From positions 17,962 to 65,051 of the forward strand of contig NZ_LWBU01000002.1 in NCBI RefSeq assembly GCF_001646665.1: DNA of 47,090 nt, written 5' to 3'. Source of the DNA: Streptomyces noursei (GTDB taxonomy: Bacteria > Actinomycetota > Actinomycetes > Streptomycetales > Streptomycetaceae). Under the pieces are notes generated by a model, which ran no database searches, was not told the origin of the DNA, and was given only the letters and a program-made list of their open reading frames with translations. The position numbers were made by a program, and so were the translations under genes. Below are positions 35,381-44,497 of the stretch, one piece after another; the stretch's first letter is position 1; each line of letters starts with the position of its first letter.

Positions 35381-35527
35381 GGCAACGTCGTCCCCGACCG
35401 CAACGACATCACGCTCAACTGGGGGCTGGAAGCCGACCTGCTCGACGCGCTCAGCACCCATGTCGGCAACCCGCGCCTCGTGGCCGGCTTCCTCGCTCGT
35501 CTCGAAGCCTCCGGCGGGCTGGACTGA
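35381..35527 (+). pseudogene. 5'-truncated coding remnant, family unknown
   Basis: A frame of 48 codons ending at TGA 35527 reads GNVVPDRNDITLNWGLEADL ... LSTHVGNPRLVAGFLARLEA ... GGLD. About 90 % of third positions are G or C and the composition is that of a normal soluble protein, yet there is no start with a ribosome binding site: a TTG at 35375 is the only nearby option, and upstream the sequence turns into the DUF2199 start region. It looks like the C-terminal end of a gene whose 5' part was lost. I do not recognise the family. Confidence 0.5.
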
Positions 35528-35588
35528 CAGCGGGCGCGCCCCTCGGGGATCATGGTCACGTGAGCGACGTGCGAGGGGCCTGGACACC

Positions 35589-36809
35589 ATGACGGAGAAG
35601 ATCTCCCGCGCCTCGGGCGCAGCGGCTGTCGGCGACGCCGGTTCGGTGGGTGCTCCGGTCGTCGTGGGCAACGAGCCCGGGTCGTTCGCGCGGGGTGTGC
35701 TGGCCGAGCGCCACCCTGCCCTCATCCGGCAGGTGCGGGACGCCTTCCCGTACGGCCGGCGTCAGCACGAGGGCCTGGACGCCCTGTTGCACGAGATCAC
35801 CAGCGGCGTCGTCCAGCCGCTCGCCCCCGAGGAACACGACCACGCGAGCTGGGCGGCCTGGGGGCGGGAGCACTTCGGGCGCTCGTGGTACGACGCCCCG
35901 TTCCTGTGGGCGGAGAGCTACTTCTACCGCAGGCTCCTCGGCGCGGTCGGGTACTTCCGGGCGGGCCCGTGGCGGGGCGTCGATCCTTTCGCGCCGTTCA
36001 AGCGGGCCGAGCTGCGGGGCGACGCGGTGGAAGACGAGCTGCGGGCCCTCGACACGCTCGCGGAGGCTCCGGCGGAGGAGCGGGCCACGGCCCTCCTGCA
36101 CGCCTCCCTCTGGGGCAACCGCGCGGACCTCGGCTTCCGCGTCTCGGCGAGGGAGCCGGAACCGGGCGGCGCGGTGAGCGCGGGCCTGGTCGCCGACGAC
36201 AGCACCACGCTGTGGCGGCGCCTGCCGCCCGGCACGTCGGCCACCGTGGCCGTGGTGGCCGACAACGCCGGACGTGAGCTGATTCCCGACCTCGTGCTCA
36301 TCGACCACCTCCTCGAACACGGGCACGCCGCGCGGGTCGCACTTCACGTCAAGCCGTGCCCGTACTTCGTCTCCGACGCGATGACCGCGGACGTGGTCGA
36401 CTGCCTCCGCCGCCTCACCGGGGCTCCCGGCGACGCCGGCCGGATCGGTGGCCGGCTCTGGAAGGCCATGGCGAAGGGAAGCCTGGAGGTCCGCACCCAC
36501 CCGTTCTTCTGCGCCCCGCTGCCGTACGAGGACATGCCCGAGGACCTGCGGGAGGAGTTCACGGGTGCCGTGCTCACGATCCTCAAGGGCGATCTCAACT
36601 ACCGCCGCCTCGTGGGGGACAGACTGTGGAGCCCGACCGTGCCCTTCGCCGAGCGCACGGCGTACTTCCCCGGGGCCGTCGGGGCGCTCCGGACCCTGAA
36701 GTCCGACGTCATCGTCGGCCTGCAGCCGGCAATGCTGGACGCCCTCGAACGGTCCGCAACCGCCTGGCGTACGAGCGGCACGCACGCGCTCATCCAGGTG
36801 CGGCCGTAG
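35589..36809 (+). CDS. ARMT1/DUF89-like damage-control phosphatase
   Basis: A 406-aa protein of the DUF89 metal-dependent phosphatase family. Diagnostic pieces are SLWGNRADLG (173-182), VADNAGRELIPDLVLIDHLL (223-242, with Asp225-Asn226), ILKGDLNYRRLVGDRLW (331-347, with Asp335 and Asn337) and LRTLKSDVIVGL near the end. They match the ARMT1 subgroup, in which Asp/Asn residues hold a Mn/Co-type metal; members hydrolyse damaged or surplus phosphosugars such as fructose-1-phosphate. The first about 35 residues are a variable tail. GAGGGG lies about 10 bp before the ATG at 35589. It stands alone; its natural substrate is unknown. Confidence 0.88.
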   Translation: MTEKISRASGAAAVGDAGSVGAPVVVGNEPGSFARGVLAERHPALIRQVRDAFPYGRRQHEGLDALLHEITSGVVQPLAPEEHDHASWAAWGREHFGRSWYDAPFLWAESYFYRRLLGAVGYFRAGPWRGVDPFAPFKRAELRGDAVEDELRALDTLAEAPAEERATALLHASLWGNRADLGFRVSAREPEPGGAVSAGLVADDSTTLWRRLPPGTSATVAVVADNAGRELIPDLVLIDHLLEHGHAARVALHVKPCPYFVSDAMTADVVDCLRRLTGAPGDAGRIGGRLWKAMAKGSLEVRTHPFFCAPLPYEDMPEDLREEFTGAVLTILKGDLNYRRLVGDRLWSPTVPFAERTAYFPGAVGALRTLKSDVIVGLQPAMLDALERSATAWRTSGTHALIQVRP

Positions 36810-36835
36810 GGCTGCGGGCGCGGTCGCCCGCGACG

Positions 36836-37483
36836 TCATCCGCGGTCCACGACGACGACGTCGAGGCGGCGCGGGCCGTGGACGCCCTCGACGCGGTTCA
36901 GTTCGATGTCGCTGCTGGCCGAGGGGCCCGAGATCCAGGTGAGCGGCCGGGCGGGGGAGAGGCGTGCGAGAGCCTGGGGAACGGAGCCCACGATCTGCTC
37001 CGCGCGGACGATGCAGATGTGGTGATCGGGTACGAGCGTGAGCTTCCGGCTTCCCTGGCCCGGTCCCGCGTCCAGCACGATCGTGCCGGTCTCGGCGATG
37101 GCGAGTGCGCAGCTCGTGATCACGCTCCCGCAGGTGTCGAGGTCGCCGGCCGTGAGGCCGGGCCGCTCGTGTTCGACCTCGCACCCGACCAGCCCGAGAA
37201 CGTGCTCCGGCAGGCCCGTCGGTACGACCACCCGGCCGGATCCCGCCTCCGCCACCAGACGTGCGACGACGTGGGGGACCTTGCCGGGCGCCGCGCGATG
37301 CACGGCGGCCTTGTACTGCTCCAGCGTCTCCACCAGGAGGTCGGTGGTCTCCGCGGGCGTCCGGTCGCCGTGCTCGTGCGCGTAGGCGCGGGAGACGGCG
37401 GCCGCAGGGGATGCGCCCCCGGGCCCCGCGCCGCCGTCCAGGGCTCGGCGAATGCGGTCGAGCATCTGCCGGCGGCTGCTCAC
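36836..37483 (-). CDS. lutC: Lactate utilization protein C (LUD domain)
   Basis: About 215 aa of LUD/YkgG type. LTAGDLDTCGSVITSCALAI, AIAETGTIVLDAGPGQGSRK, LVPDHHICIVRAEQIVGSVP and ISGPSASSDIELNRVEGVHG are typical LutC/LldG sequences. The GTG start (37483) overlaps the lutB stop (37480) and has GGAGG upstream. LutC is a small non-Fe-S subunit of the three-part L-lactate oxidase complex that passes electrons to the respiratory chain. It is the last gene of the operon. Confidence 0.95.
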   Translation of the reverse strand: MSSRRQMLDRIRRALDGGAGPGGASPAAAVSRAYAHEHGDRTPAETTDLLVETLEQYKAAVHRAAPGKVPHVVARLVAEAGSGRVVVPTGLPEHVLGLVGCEVEHERPGLTAGDLDTCGSVITSCALAIAETGTIVLDAGPGQGSRKLTLVPDHHICIVRAEQIVGSVPQALARLSPARPLTWISGPSASSDIELNRVEGVHGPRRLDVVVVDRG

Positions 37484-38913
37484 TGCGCGTCCTCCTTTCC
37501 CTCGTGGTGACGCTTCCACCAGTCGCGGAAGGGCTTGTCCGGCAGCTGGGGGAGGTCGCGGCTGTCGGTCCAGGCGCGCCCCGGGCCGGGGAGCCGGGAG
37601 GGGTGGAGCGCGCGCGTCAGCGATGCGGCCCGCTGGGCGGTGGCCAGGACGGCAGGGTGGTCGAACGCCCAGGCGGCGGCGCCCAGTACCGCCTTCTCCA
37701 CGCGGTGTCCGCCCTGGTCGGCCACCTGCTCCCGGAGGTGGACCAGGACCTCGGGGATGTCGATGGCGACCGGGCACACGTCGTAGCAGGCGCCGCAGAG
37801 AGTGGAGGCGTAGGGCAGGGAGGCGTCGACCTCGCTGGCCGTTCCCCGCAGCTGCGGGGTGAGGATCGCGCCGATGGGACCGGGGTAGACCGAGCCGTAC
37901 GCGTGCCCGCCGGCCCGCTCGTACACCGGGCAGACGTTCAGGCAGGCCGAGCAGCGGATGCAGCGCAGCGCCTGGCGCCCCACCTCGTCGGCGAGCACGG
38001 CGGTGCGTCCGTTGTCGAGGAGGACGAGGTGGAAGTCCCGGGGGCCGTCGCCGTCCGTGGTGCCGGTCCACATCGACGTGTACGGGTTCATCCGCTCGGC
38101 CGTCGAGGAGCGGGGCAGCGTCTGGAGGAAGACCTCCAAGTCCTGCCAGGTCGGCACCACCTTCTCGATGCCGACGACCGAGATCAGGGTCTCGGGGAGG
38201 GTGAGGCACATGCGGCCGTTGCCCTCCGACTCCACGACGACGAGGGTGCCGGTCTCGGCCACCATGAAGTTCGCGCCCGAGACGCCGACCTTGGCGCGCA
38301 GGAACTTCTCCCGCAGGTGCAGCCGGGCCGCCTCGGCGAGTTCGGCCGGGATGTCGCTCAGCCCTTCCGGTGCCGGGCGCCCCCAATCGCCCATCCGCTC
38401 GCGGAAGATGTCGCGGATCTCGCCGCGGTTGCGGTGGATCGCGGGGACCAGGATGTGCGAGGGACGGTCGTCGGCGAGCTGCACGATCAGCTCCGCGAGG
38501 TCCGTCTCGTACGCGGTGATCCCTTCGGCCGCCAGGTGCTCGTTGAGGCCGATCTCCTGCGTGGCCATCGACTTGACCTTGACGACCTCGGTCTCGCCGG
38601 TGGCCCGTACGAGGTCGGTGACGATGCGGTTGGCCTCCGCGGCGTCCTGCGCCCAGTGCACGGTGCCGCCCGCCGCCGTCACCGCCTCCTCCAACTGGAG
38701 CAGGTACGTGTCCAGGTGCCTGAGCGTGTGGTCCTTGATCTGCTTGCCGGCCTCGCGGAGCGCTGCCCAGTCGTCCAGTTCGGTGACCGCCAGGGCTCGT
38801 TTCTCGCGGATCGTGCGGGTGGCGTGGCGCAGGTTCGCCCTCAGCGTGCTGTTGCCCACTGCTTCGCGTGCGGCCTCGGGGAACGCGGGCATGCCCAGGT
38901 GGGTCCCGGTCAT
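37480..38913 (-). CDS. lutB: Lactate utilization Fe-S protein B
   Basis: A 477-aa LutB/LldF protein: an N-terminal LUD domain (VVKVKSMATQEIGLNEHL, GANFMVAETGTLVVVESEGN, LISVVGIEKVVPTW) followed by two 4Fe-4S motifs, CIRCSACLNVCPVY and CGACYDVCPVAID, and a C-terminal helical domain. Its start overlaps the lutA stop (38910-38913) and its stop overlaps the lutC start, so all three genes are coupled. It carries electrons between LutA and the quinone pool in L-lactate oxidation. Confidence 0.96.
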   Translation of the reverse strand: MTGTHLGMPAFPEAAREAVGNSTLRANLRHATRTIREKRALAVTELDDWAALREAGKQIKDHTLRHLDTYLLQLEEAVTAAGGTVHWAQDAAEANRIVTDLVRATGETEVVKVKSMATQEIGLNEHLAAEGITAYETDLAELIVQLADDRPSHILVPAIHRNRGEIRDIFRERMGDWGRPAPEGLSDIPAELAEAARLHLREKFLRAKVGVSGANFMVAETGTLVVVESEGNGRMCLTLPETLISVVGIEKVVPTWQDLEVFLQTLPRSSTAERMNPYTSMWTGTTDGDGPRDFHLVLLDNGRTAVLADEVGRQALRCIRCSACLNVCPVYERAGGHAYGSVYPGPIGAILTPQLRGTASEVDASLPYASTLCGACYDVCPVAIDIPEVLVHLREQVADQGGHRVEKAVLGAAAWAFDHPAVLATAQRAASLTRALHPSRLPGPGRAWTDSRDLPQLPDKPFRDWWKRHHEGKEDAQ

Positions 38914-39665
38914 GTCAGGGGGTCTCCTTCCGTGGAGGCGAGGATCTCGGCGATGTGCAGGGGGCGGACGTCCGCACCCGACCGGCGGATGAGGCCGCCG
39001 AGGTGCATCAGGCAGGAGTTGTCCGCGGCGCACAGCACGGCCGCTCCGGTGGAGACCGCGGCGTCGACCTTGTCACGCCCCATCGCCGCGGAAACGTCGG
39101 GATTCCTCACGGCGAACGTGCCGCCGAAGCCGCAGCACTCCTCCGCCCCCGGCAGCTCCACCAGTTCGAGGCCCCGCACCGCTCGCAGGAGCCGCCGGGG
39201 GCGTTCGCCCAGACCGAGCGCGCGCAGTCCGTGGCAGGTCGGGTGGTACGTCACCCGGTGAGGGTAGAACGCTCCGACGTCGGTCACTCCGAGGACGTCG
39301 ACGAGGAACTCCGTCAGTTCGTACGTCCTGGGCACGACCTCGGCCACCGCAAGGGCAAGGGAGGACCCTCGCCCTTCCTCCTCGGCCCTTCTGCCCATGC
39401 GCGGGTACAGCTCGCGCACCATCGCACCGCAGGATCCCGAAGGCGTCACGACGGCGTCGTAGCCGGCGAAGACGTCGGCGAACCGGCGGGCGAGCGGTTC
39501 GGCCTGCCGCCGGTGGCCGGTGTTGTAGTGGGGCTGACCGCAGCAGGTCTGGCCCATCGGGAAGTCGACGTCGACACCGAGCCGGCTCAGCAGCCGCACC
39601 ACGGCACGGCCGGTGTCCGGGTACAGCGTGTCGTTGACACAGGTGAGGAAGAGGGCGACACGCAT
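38910..39665 (-). CDS. lutA: Lactate utilization protein A (CCG domains)
   Basis: A 251-aa LutA/LldE protein with two cysteine-rich CCG domains: TCCGQPHYNTG (first) and ECCGFGGTFAVRN (second), plus SCGAMVRELYP and TYHPTCHGLRALG. These bind Fe-S clusters in the L-lactate oxidising complex. The ATG at 39665 has GGAGG ten bases upstream and is the first gene of lutABC. No lactate permease or GntR-type LldR regulator is encoded next to the operon in this window, which is unusual for lactate loci. The open frame extends to 40028 but that is repeat sequence. Confidence 0.95.
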   Translation of the reverse strand: MRVALFLTCVNDTLYPDTGRAVVRLLSRLGVDVDFPMGQTCCGQPHYNTGHRRQAEPLARRFADVFAGYDAVVTPSGSCGAMVRELYPRMGRRAEEEGRGSSLALAVAEVVPRTYELTEFLVDVLGVTDVGAFYPHRVTYHPTCHGLRALGLGERPRRLLRAVRGLELVELPGAEECCGFGGTFAVRNPDVSAAMGRDKVDAAVSTGAAVLCAADNSCLMHLGGLIRRSGADVRPLHIAEILASTEGDPLT

Positions 39666-39803
39666 CGCGGGGGTCCTCCGGTCCGTAACGGCACATCGGC
39701 TGGGTACGCGCCACCGGTTCGCGCGTCCGCACGTGGTCGCCGGCCGGCCCGTGGGCGCGGGACTGTACCAGTACGTCCCCTGCGCGGCGGCCTCGACTCG
39801 GCG

Positions 39804-39873
39804 GGCCGCGAGGGGACGTTCGCGAGGGGCCGCCGCGACGGGTCGGCCGCGAGGGGGGGGCGGCCGCGAGGGG
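39804..39873. repeat. Repeated 12-mer GGCCGCGAGGGG between MMPL and lutA genes
   Basis: Three exact copies of GGCCGCGAGGGG start at 39804, 39845 and 39862; a degenerate fourth follows near 39877. The gap 39666-39928 (263 bp) otherwise holds no gene; the part next to lutA (39666-39720) must hold its promoter, but no clear boxes are seen. G-runs and self-complementary GGCCGC pieces may also act as the MMPL gene terminator. Confidence 0.6.
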
Positions 39874-39928
39874 GGTGGCCGCGACCGGGGGCCGCGCGCG
39901 GCGGCCGCCGGCCGCAGCCCCTCCCGCG

Positions 39929-42151
39929 TCACACCAGTGTCGTCTCCTCCTGGCGTCCCCGCGGTTCCGGGGCGCTGCGGGGGGTGGCCGCGTCCCGCCG
40001 GCCGCGGGCTCCGCGCACCGGCCACCACATGCCCCGGCCGAGCAGTGCCGCGGCCGCCGGGACCAGAAGGAGCGACACGACGAAGGCGGACAGGAGGATG
40101 CCCAGGGCCGTGGCGAAGCCGAGCTGCCGGGTGGAGGGGTCGGCGTTCACCGCGAGGCTGCCGAAGGAGGCGGCGAGGACCACACCGGCCGTGGCGATGG
40201 CCGGCGCCGTGTGCCGTACGGCGCGGGCGACGGCGGCGCGGGCCGGGCCTCCGTGGGACATCTCCTCACGCAGGCGGTCGCTGATCAGGATGTTGTAGTC
40301 GGTGCCCAGCGCGACCACGAACAGGAACAGCACCAGCGGCAGGACGAAGGTCACGCCCGCCTGCCCGCCGATGTGCTGGAAGACCAGCGCGGAGGCGCCG
40401 AACGTCGCCGCGAAGCACAGCCCGATCGCGAGCATCAGCACCACCGGGGCGGCCAGGCTGCGCAACAGCACCACCAGGATCAGCGCGATCAGTGCCGCCG
40501 CCACCGGGAACACCGTCCGCAGGTCCCGGTCGACCGCCGTCGCCACGTCCGCGAACACGGCCGCGGTGCCGCCCACGTGCGCGGTGAGCCCCGCGGGTGT
40601 CGCCTCCCGGACGGCCTCGCGCACCGGGCCCGCCACGAGATCCCGCGCGCGCTGCGACTGGGCGTCCACCGTCAGGTACGCGTCCAGCCGGGCGGCGGTG
40701 CGGTCGGCGTCGAACACGGGGGCGGCCACCTCGCCGACCCCGGCCACCGCCGACAGCGCCCGGTGCAGGGCGCCCAGCCCGGCGGGGTCCAGGACCCGGC
40801 CGTCGTCGGCGGTGACGTACACCGTCGTCGGGTCGGACACGCCCGGCGGCAGCGCGCTCGCGATCTCCCGTGCCGTCGCGGCGGCCGGCGTGTCGCGCGG
40901 GGTGCCGCCGGTGCCGAAGTCCATGCGGACGCCCGCCGCTCCGGCCGCGAGCGCGCCGAGGAGCGCCACCGACGCCACGGCGACCAGCAGCGGGCGGCGC
41001 GCCACCGTCTCGCCGGTGCGGCCCGCCGCGCCGGCCCGCCCGGCCTTCTCCGAGAGGATCCGCGACGGCCAGAACATCTTCCGCCCGGCCACCGCCAGCA
41101 GCGCCGGCATCAGCGTCAGGCTCGCCACCAGCATCACCAGCACCGACACCGCCACCGACGGGCCGAGCACCCGGAACTGACCGAACGTCGCCACCCCGAG
41201 CGTCGCGAAGGCCGCCACGATGGTCAGCGCCGCCGAGGTCACCGCCGTGCCCACCCGCCCGGCCACGTCCGCGGCCACCAGGCGGTGGTGCTCGTCCGGC
41301 CGCCGGCGCAGCTCCTCGCGGAAGCGGAACAGCAGGAAGAGGAAGTAGTCGACGCCGATGCCGATCAGCACGGTGCCGATCATGCTCGGGGTGCCCGGGT
41401 CGAGCCGGAAACCGGTCAGGAGGGCCGCTCCCACGACCGTGCCGGCGGCGGCGCCCCCCACCACGGACACCGCGAACAGCGGGACGAACGCGGCCAGGAC
41501 GCTGCGGAACACCAGCACGTTGATCAGGACGATCAGCCCGACCATCACCAGGCCGACCACCGTCTGCGTGGTCTCCTCCGCCTCGGCGCGGTCCACGACG
41601 TCCGCGAGCCCCCCGGTGAACCCCGTGCGCAGCCCGGCCTCACCGAACTCCCGCTCGGCGCGGTCGTGGAAGACCCGGTACAGGGACTGCATGCCGGGGT
41701 CGGTGGAGTTGCCCCGCAGCCGCGCGCCGAGCAGCGCGAACGACCCGTCGGGGGCGGTCGCCACCGGTGCCACGCGCGGGACCTGGGAGTAGTCCTCGGA
41801 GAGCCCCCGTACCTGCTCGTCCGTCCACGGCATCTCCACGCGCGTGGCGCTCAGTTCACGCGCCACGTCCCGCACGCGCCGCTCGTCCGCGTCCTCGAGC
41901 GGCTTGCCGTCGCGCCGCGCCACCAGCACCGTCACCGCGTCGGCGTCCGGCTCCGCGCCGAACTCCTCCCGGGCGATCCGCAGCGCCGCGGCCGCGTCGT
42001 ACTCCGGTGGCAGGAAGCCGGCGCTGTCGGTGTCCGTCACACGGAAGACGAGCGCCTGACCCATGATCGCGACGAAGACGCCGAGCACCGCCCATACGAC
42101 GATGACCCGCCAGGGTCTGCGGGTCGAGTATCCGGTCAGGGAACGGATCAC
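39929..42151 (-). CDS. MMPL-family RND transporter
   Basis: A 740-aa membrane protein with the duplicated MMPL layout of 12 TMs: a first TM (about 15-35), an external domain, five TMs (about 165-345), another TM near 365, a second external domain and five TMs (about 545-705). GTVLIGIGVDYFLFLLFRFREE and FLFVVALGTDYNILISDRLREE are the paired GxDY motifs that carry the proton relay. Actinobacterial members export lipids, pigments or antibiotics. I prefer the GTG at 42151 (VIRSLTGYSTRRPWR) with GGAGG 8 bp upstream over the longer Pro-rich frame to 42250. It is divergent from a two-component pair. Confidence 0.92.
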   Translation of the reverse strand: MIRSLTGYSTRRPWRVIVVWAVLGVFVAIMGQALVFRVTDTDSAGFLPPEYDAAAALRIAREEFGAEPDADAVTVLVARRDGKPLEDADERRVRDVARELSATRVEMPWTDEQVRGLSEDYSQVPRVAPVATAPDGSFALLGARLRGNSTDPGMQSLYRVFHDRAEREFGEAGLRTGFTGGLADVVDRAEAEETTQTVVGLVMVGLIVLINVLVFRSVLAAFVPLFAVSVVGGAAAGTVVGAALLTGFRLDPGTPSMIGTVLIGIGVDYFLFLLFRFREELRRRPDEHHRLVAADVAGRVGTAVTSAALTIVAAFATLGVATFGQFRVLGPSVAVSVLVMLVASLTLMPALLAVAGRKMFWPSRILSEKAGRAGAAGRTGETVARRPLLVAVASVALLGALAAGAAGVRMDFGTGGTPRDTPAAATAREIASALPPGVSDPTTVYVTADDGRVLDPAGLGALHRALSAVAGVGEVAAPVFDADRTAARLDAYLTVDAQSQRARDLVAGPVREAVREATPAGLTAHVGGTAAVFADVATAVDRDLRTVFPVAAALIALILVVLLRSLAAPVVLMLAIGLCFAATFGASALVFQHIGGQAGVTFVLPLVLFLFVVALGTDYNILISDRLREEMSHGGPARAAVARAVRHTAPAIATAGVVLAASFGSLAVNADPSTRQLGFATALGILLSAFVVSLLLVPAAAALLGRGMWWPVRGARGRRDAATPRSAPEPRGRQEETTLV

Positions 42152-42487
42152 GGAAAGCCTCCGGAAGGGTGCGGGGTACGGGGGGACGGGGGCGGGTGCC
42201 GCGGGACCGTGACGTCCGGGGCGGCGCCCCCTGCCGGGTGGTTCCGGCACTCCTCCAGCACATCAGCGCCGCGCGGCCCGAACCTCGGAGCCGGGGACGA
42301 GAAACCCTCTGGGAGCACGGCCCCGGACCGCCGCGCCACTGGGAGCCTGCTCCTGGTCGCCGCTCCCTCCCGGTCCCGACGCCCTGGCCCCGGCGCACCG
42401 GCACCATGGGACACTCGGCGGACGAACCGCAGGTCACCGGGCCGCCCCGGCGGCCCGGGCGAACATGGACGCGCACAGGGGGCGGAG
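42152..42487. other. Gap between MMPL and histidine kinase genes
   Basis: This 336-bp divergent gap has no convincing gene. It holds GGGGC-GGC-GCCCC (42218-42230), a purine-rich run near 42180, and no clear -10/-35 pair on either strand. Promoters of both the MMPL gene and the kinase operon must lie here, so the response regulator may act here on both. Confidence 0.4.
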
Positions 42488-43771
42488 ATGGGACGGATCG
42501 CGGACGCAGGGCGCCCCGGCCGGGCACGGGGCGGCGCGGGCGCGCCCGGCGACGGACCGTCGGACCTCCCGGCCGGGCCGCGTCCCGGTGGGGCCGGCCC
42601 GGGGAGCCGCCCCGGCGGACCGGGGCTGTGGACACAAGCCGACGGGCTGGTCGCCGTCGGCGCCGCGGCCGTCGATCTCGTGGGCTTCACCGTCACCAGC
42701 CAGATGGACCAGGGTCACGTCCCGGTGGCCGGCTGCCTGGTCGTGGTGGTCGCCTCGCTGTTCCTGCTGGCGCGCCGCCGCTCACCCCTGGCGGTCCTCG
42801 TGTGCGTCCTCGTGGCGAACCTGTCGCTCAACTGGTTCAGTTCCGTCGGCCAGCACTACGGGGCGGCCACCGTCGTCGCCCTCTACACCGTCGTACGTCA
42901 CCACCGGGCCGCAATCGGCGCGGCGGCCGTCGCCGGCTGCGTCGCGGTGCTCCAGTTCGTCCACCCGGGGATGCCCGCGCCGTCCCTGATCGAGCTCGCC
43001 CCCAACGCCGCTTCCGCGCTGTTCGTGGCCGGTGCCGCCGTCGCCGTCGGCCGCTGGCAGCGCAACGCCGAGGCCCAGCGGCGGCTGCTCGCCGAGCGGG
43101 CCGTGTCCGACGAACGGCGGCGCATCGCCCGCGAGTTGCACGACATCGTCGCGCACCACCTGACCACCATGCAGCTGCTCGCCGGAGGTGCCCGGGCGAA
43201 CATCGACCGGTCCCCGGAGGCGGCCCGCGAGGCACTCGTCGCCCTGGAGGGCTCCGGCCGCACCGCCCTGCGCGAGATGCGTCACCTGCTCGACGTGCTG
43301 CGGGCCGGCGACGAGATCGACGAGGAGGGCGACGAGGGCGACGAGGGCGGGACGACCGCACCGCAGCCCGGCATCGGCGACCTCGACCGCATCGTCGGCG
43401 ACAGCCGGCGCGCCGGCCTCCCCACCAGCCTCACCACCGAGGGAGACCCGCGGTCGCTCCCGCCCGGTGTCGCGCTCACCGTCTTCCGTATCGTCCAGGA
43501 GGCCCTCACCAACGCCCGCAAGCACGCGGGCGACGGCGCGCACGTCGACGTACGGCTCACCTGCGGGGCCCGCGAGGTCCGGGTCGACATCACGGACGAC
43601 GGTCCGCGTACCGGCCGTCCCGTCGCACGCGGACCGGGCCACGGTCTCATGGGGATGCGGGAGCGCGTCGCCCTCCACGGCGGCACCCTGCGGGCCGGAC
43701 CGGAGGGCGCGGGGTTCGCCGTCCGGGCCCGTCTCCCCCTGCCCGCCGACCGTCAGGAGGCGTACGCGTGA
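42488..43771 (+). CDS. NarL/DesK-type sensor histidine kinase
   Basis: About 427 aa. A Gly/Pro-rich N-tail (1-45) precedes four to five TM segments (about 52-187) with very short loops, then a HisKA_3 domain with the phospho-acceptor His218 in RRIARELHDIVAHHLT, an acidic low-complexity insert GDEIDEEGDEGDEGG (about 276-290) and a HATPase_c domain with EALTNARKHAGDG (N-box) and GHGLMGMRERV (G-box). With almost no external loop, it likely senses a membrane state or membrane-soluble ligand, as DesK and LiaS kinases do. The ATG at 42488 is preceded by GGGGGCGGAG. It overlaps its response regulator by 4 nt. Confidence 0.9.
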   Translation: MGRIADAGRPGRARGGAGAPGDGPSDLPAGPRPGGAGPGSRPGGPGLWTQADGLVAVGAAAVDLVGFTVTSQMDQGHVPVAGCLVVVVASLFLLARRRSPLAVLVCVLVANLSLNWFSSVGQHYGAATVVALYTVVRHHRAAIGAAAVAGCVAVLQFVHPGMPAPSLIELAPNAASALFVAGAAVAVGRWQRNAEAQRRLLAERAVSDERRRIARELHDIVAHHLTTMQLLAGGARANIDRSPEAAREALVALEGSGRTALREMRHLLDVLRAGDEIDEEGDEGDEGGTTAPQPGIGDLDRIVGDSRRAGLPTSLTTEGDPRSLPPGVALTVFRIVQEALTNARKHAGDGAHVDVRLTCGAREVRVDITDDGPRTGRPVARGPGHGLMGMRERVALHGGTLRAGPEGAGFAVRARLPLPADRQEAYA

Positions 43772-44445
43772 GCGCGGTCGTCAAGGTCCTCATCGCCGAC
43801 GACCAGCCCCTCGTCCGGCGCGGCCTGGCCCTGATGCTCGCCCCCGAGCCCGGTTTCGAGGTGGTGGCCGAGGCGGCGGACGGCGCCGAGGCGGTCCGTC
43901 TCGCCCATGACCGCCGGCCCGACGTCGTCATCATGGACATCCGCATGCCGGTCCTGGACGGGATCGCCGCCACCGAGCGGCTCACCGCCGAACTGCCCGG
44001 CTGCCGGGTCCTGGCCCTGAGCACCTTCGACATGGACGAGCACGTCGTGGCCGCCCTGCGGGCGGGGGCGTGCGGCTTCCTGCCCAAGGACATCTCGCCC
44101 GAGGACCTCGTGGCCGCCCTGCGTGTGGTCCACGACGGCGAGGCGATCCTCGCCCCGCGGCTCCTGACCCGGCTCATCTCCACGCACGTCACGGCCCCGG
44201 CCGCCGCCTCGCCGCACCCGGTGCCCCCCGCGGCCGAAGGGCTCACCCCGCGCGAGCGGGAGGTGTGGCGGCTGATCGCCGGCGGTCTGGACAACACGGA
44301 GATAGCCGACCAGCTCGGGGTGAGCGCCTCCACCGTGAAGAACCACATCACCGGCCTCTTCGCCAAGCTCCGGGTCCGCGACCGCGCCCAAGCGGTCATC
44401 GCCGCGTACGAGACGGGCCTGGTGACGGTACGGCGCGAGGCGTGA
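43768..44445 (+). CDS. NarL/LuxR-type response regulator
   Basis: A 225-aa two-domain regulator. The receiver has the acidic pair Asp11-Asp12, phospho-acceptor Asp57 in [13 protein letters not shown], and the switch and Lys in [11 protein letters not shown]. The C-terminal LuxR-type HTH is [20 protein letters not shown] followed by [20 protein letters not shown]. The GTG start overlaps the kinase stop (43768-43771), with AGGAGG upstream. It is the partner of the kinase just before it; likely targets are the divergent MMPL gene and its own operon (inference from position). Confidence 0.95.
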   Translation: MSAVVKVLIADDQPLVRRGLALMLAPEPGFEVVAEAADGAEAVRLAHDRRPDVVIMDIRMPVLDGIAATERLTAELPGCRVLALSTFDMDEHVVAALRAGACGFLPKDISPEDLVAALRVVHDGEAILAPRLLTRLISTHVTAPAAASPHPVPPAAEGLTPREREVWRLIAGGLDNTEIADQLGVSASTVKNHITGLFAKLRVRDRAQAVIAAYETGLVTVRREA

Positions 44446-44450
44446 AACCA

Positions 44451-44468
44451 CCGGGCCGGGCGGCCCGG
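44451..44468 (+). terminator. Hairpin after the response regulator
   Basis: CCGGGCC (44451-44457), loop GGGC, GGCCCGG (44462-44468), a perfect 7-bp stem six bases after the stop. No U-tract follows. Confidence 0.55.
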
Positions 44469-44497
44469 AGGGCATCCTGCCGCACGGGGAGGGCTCC

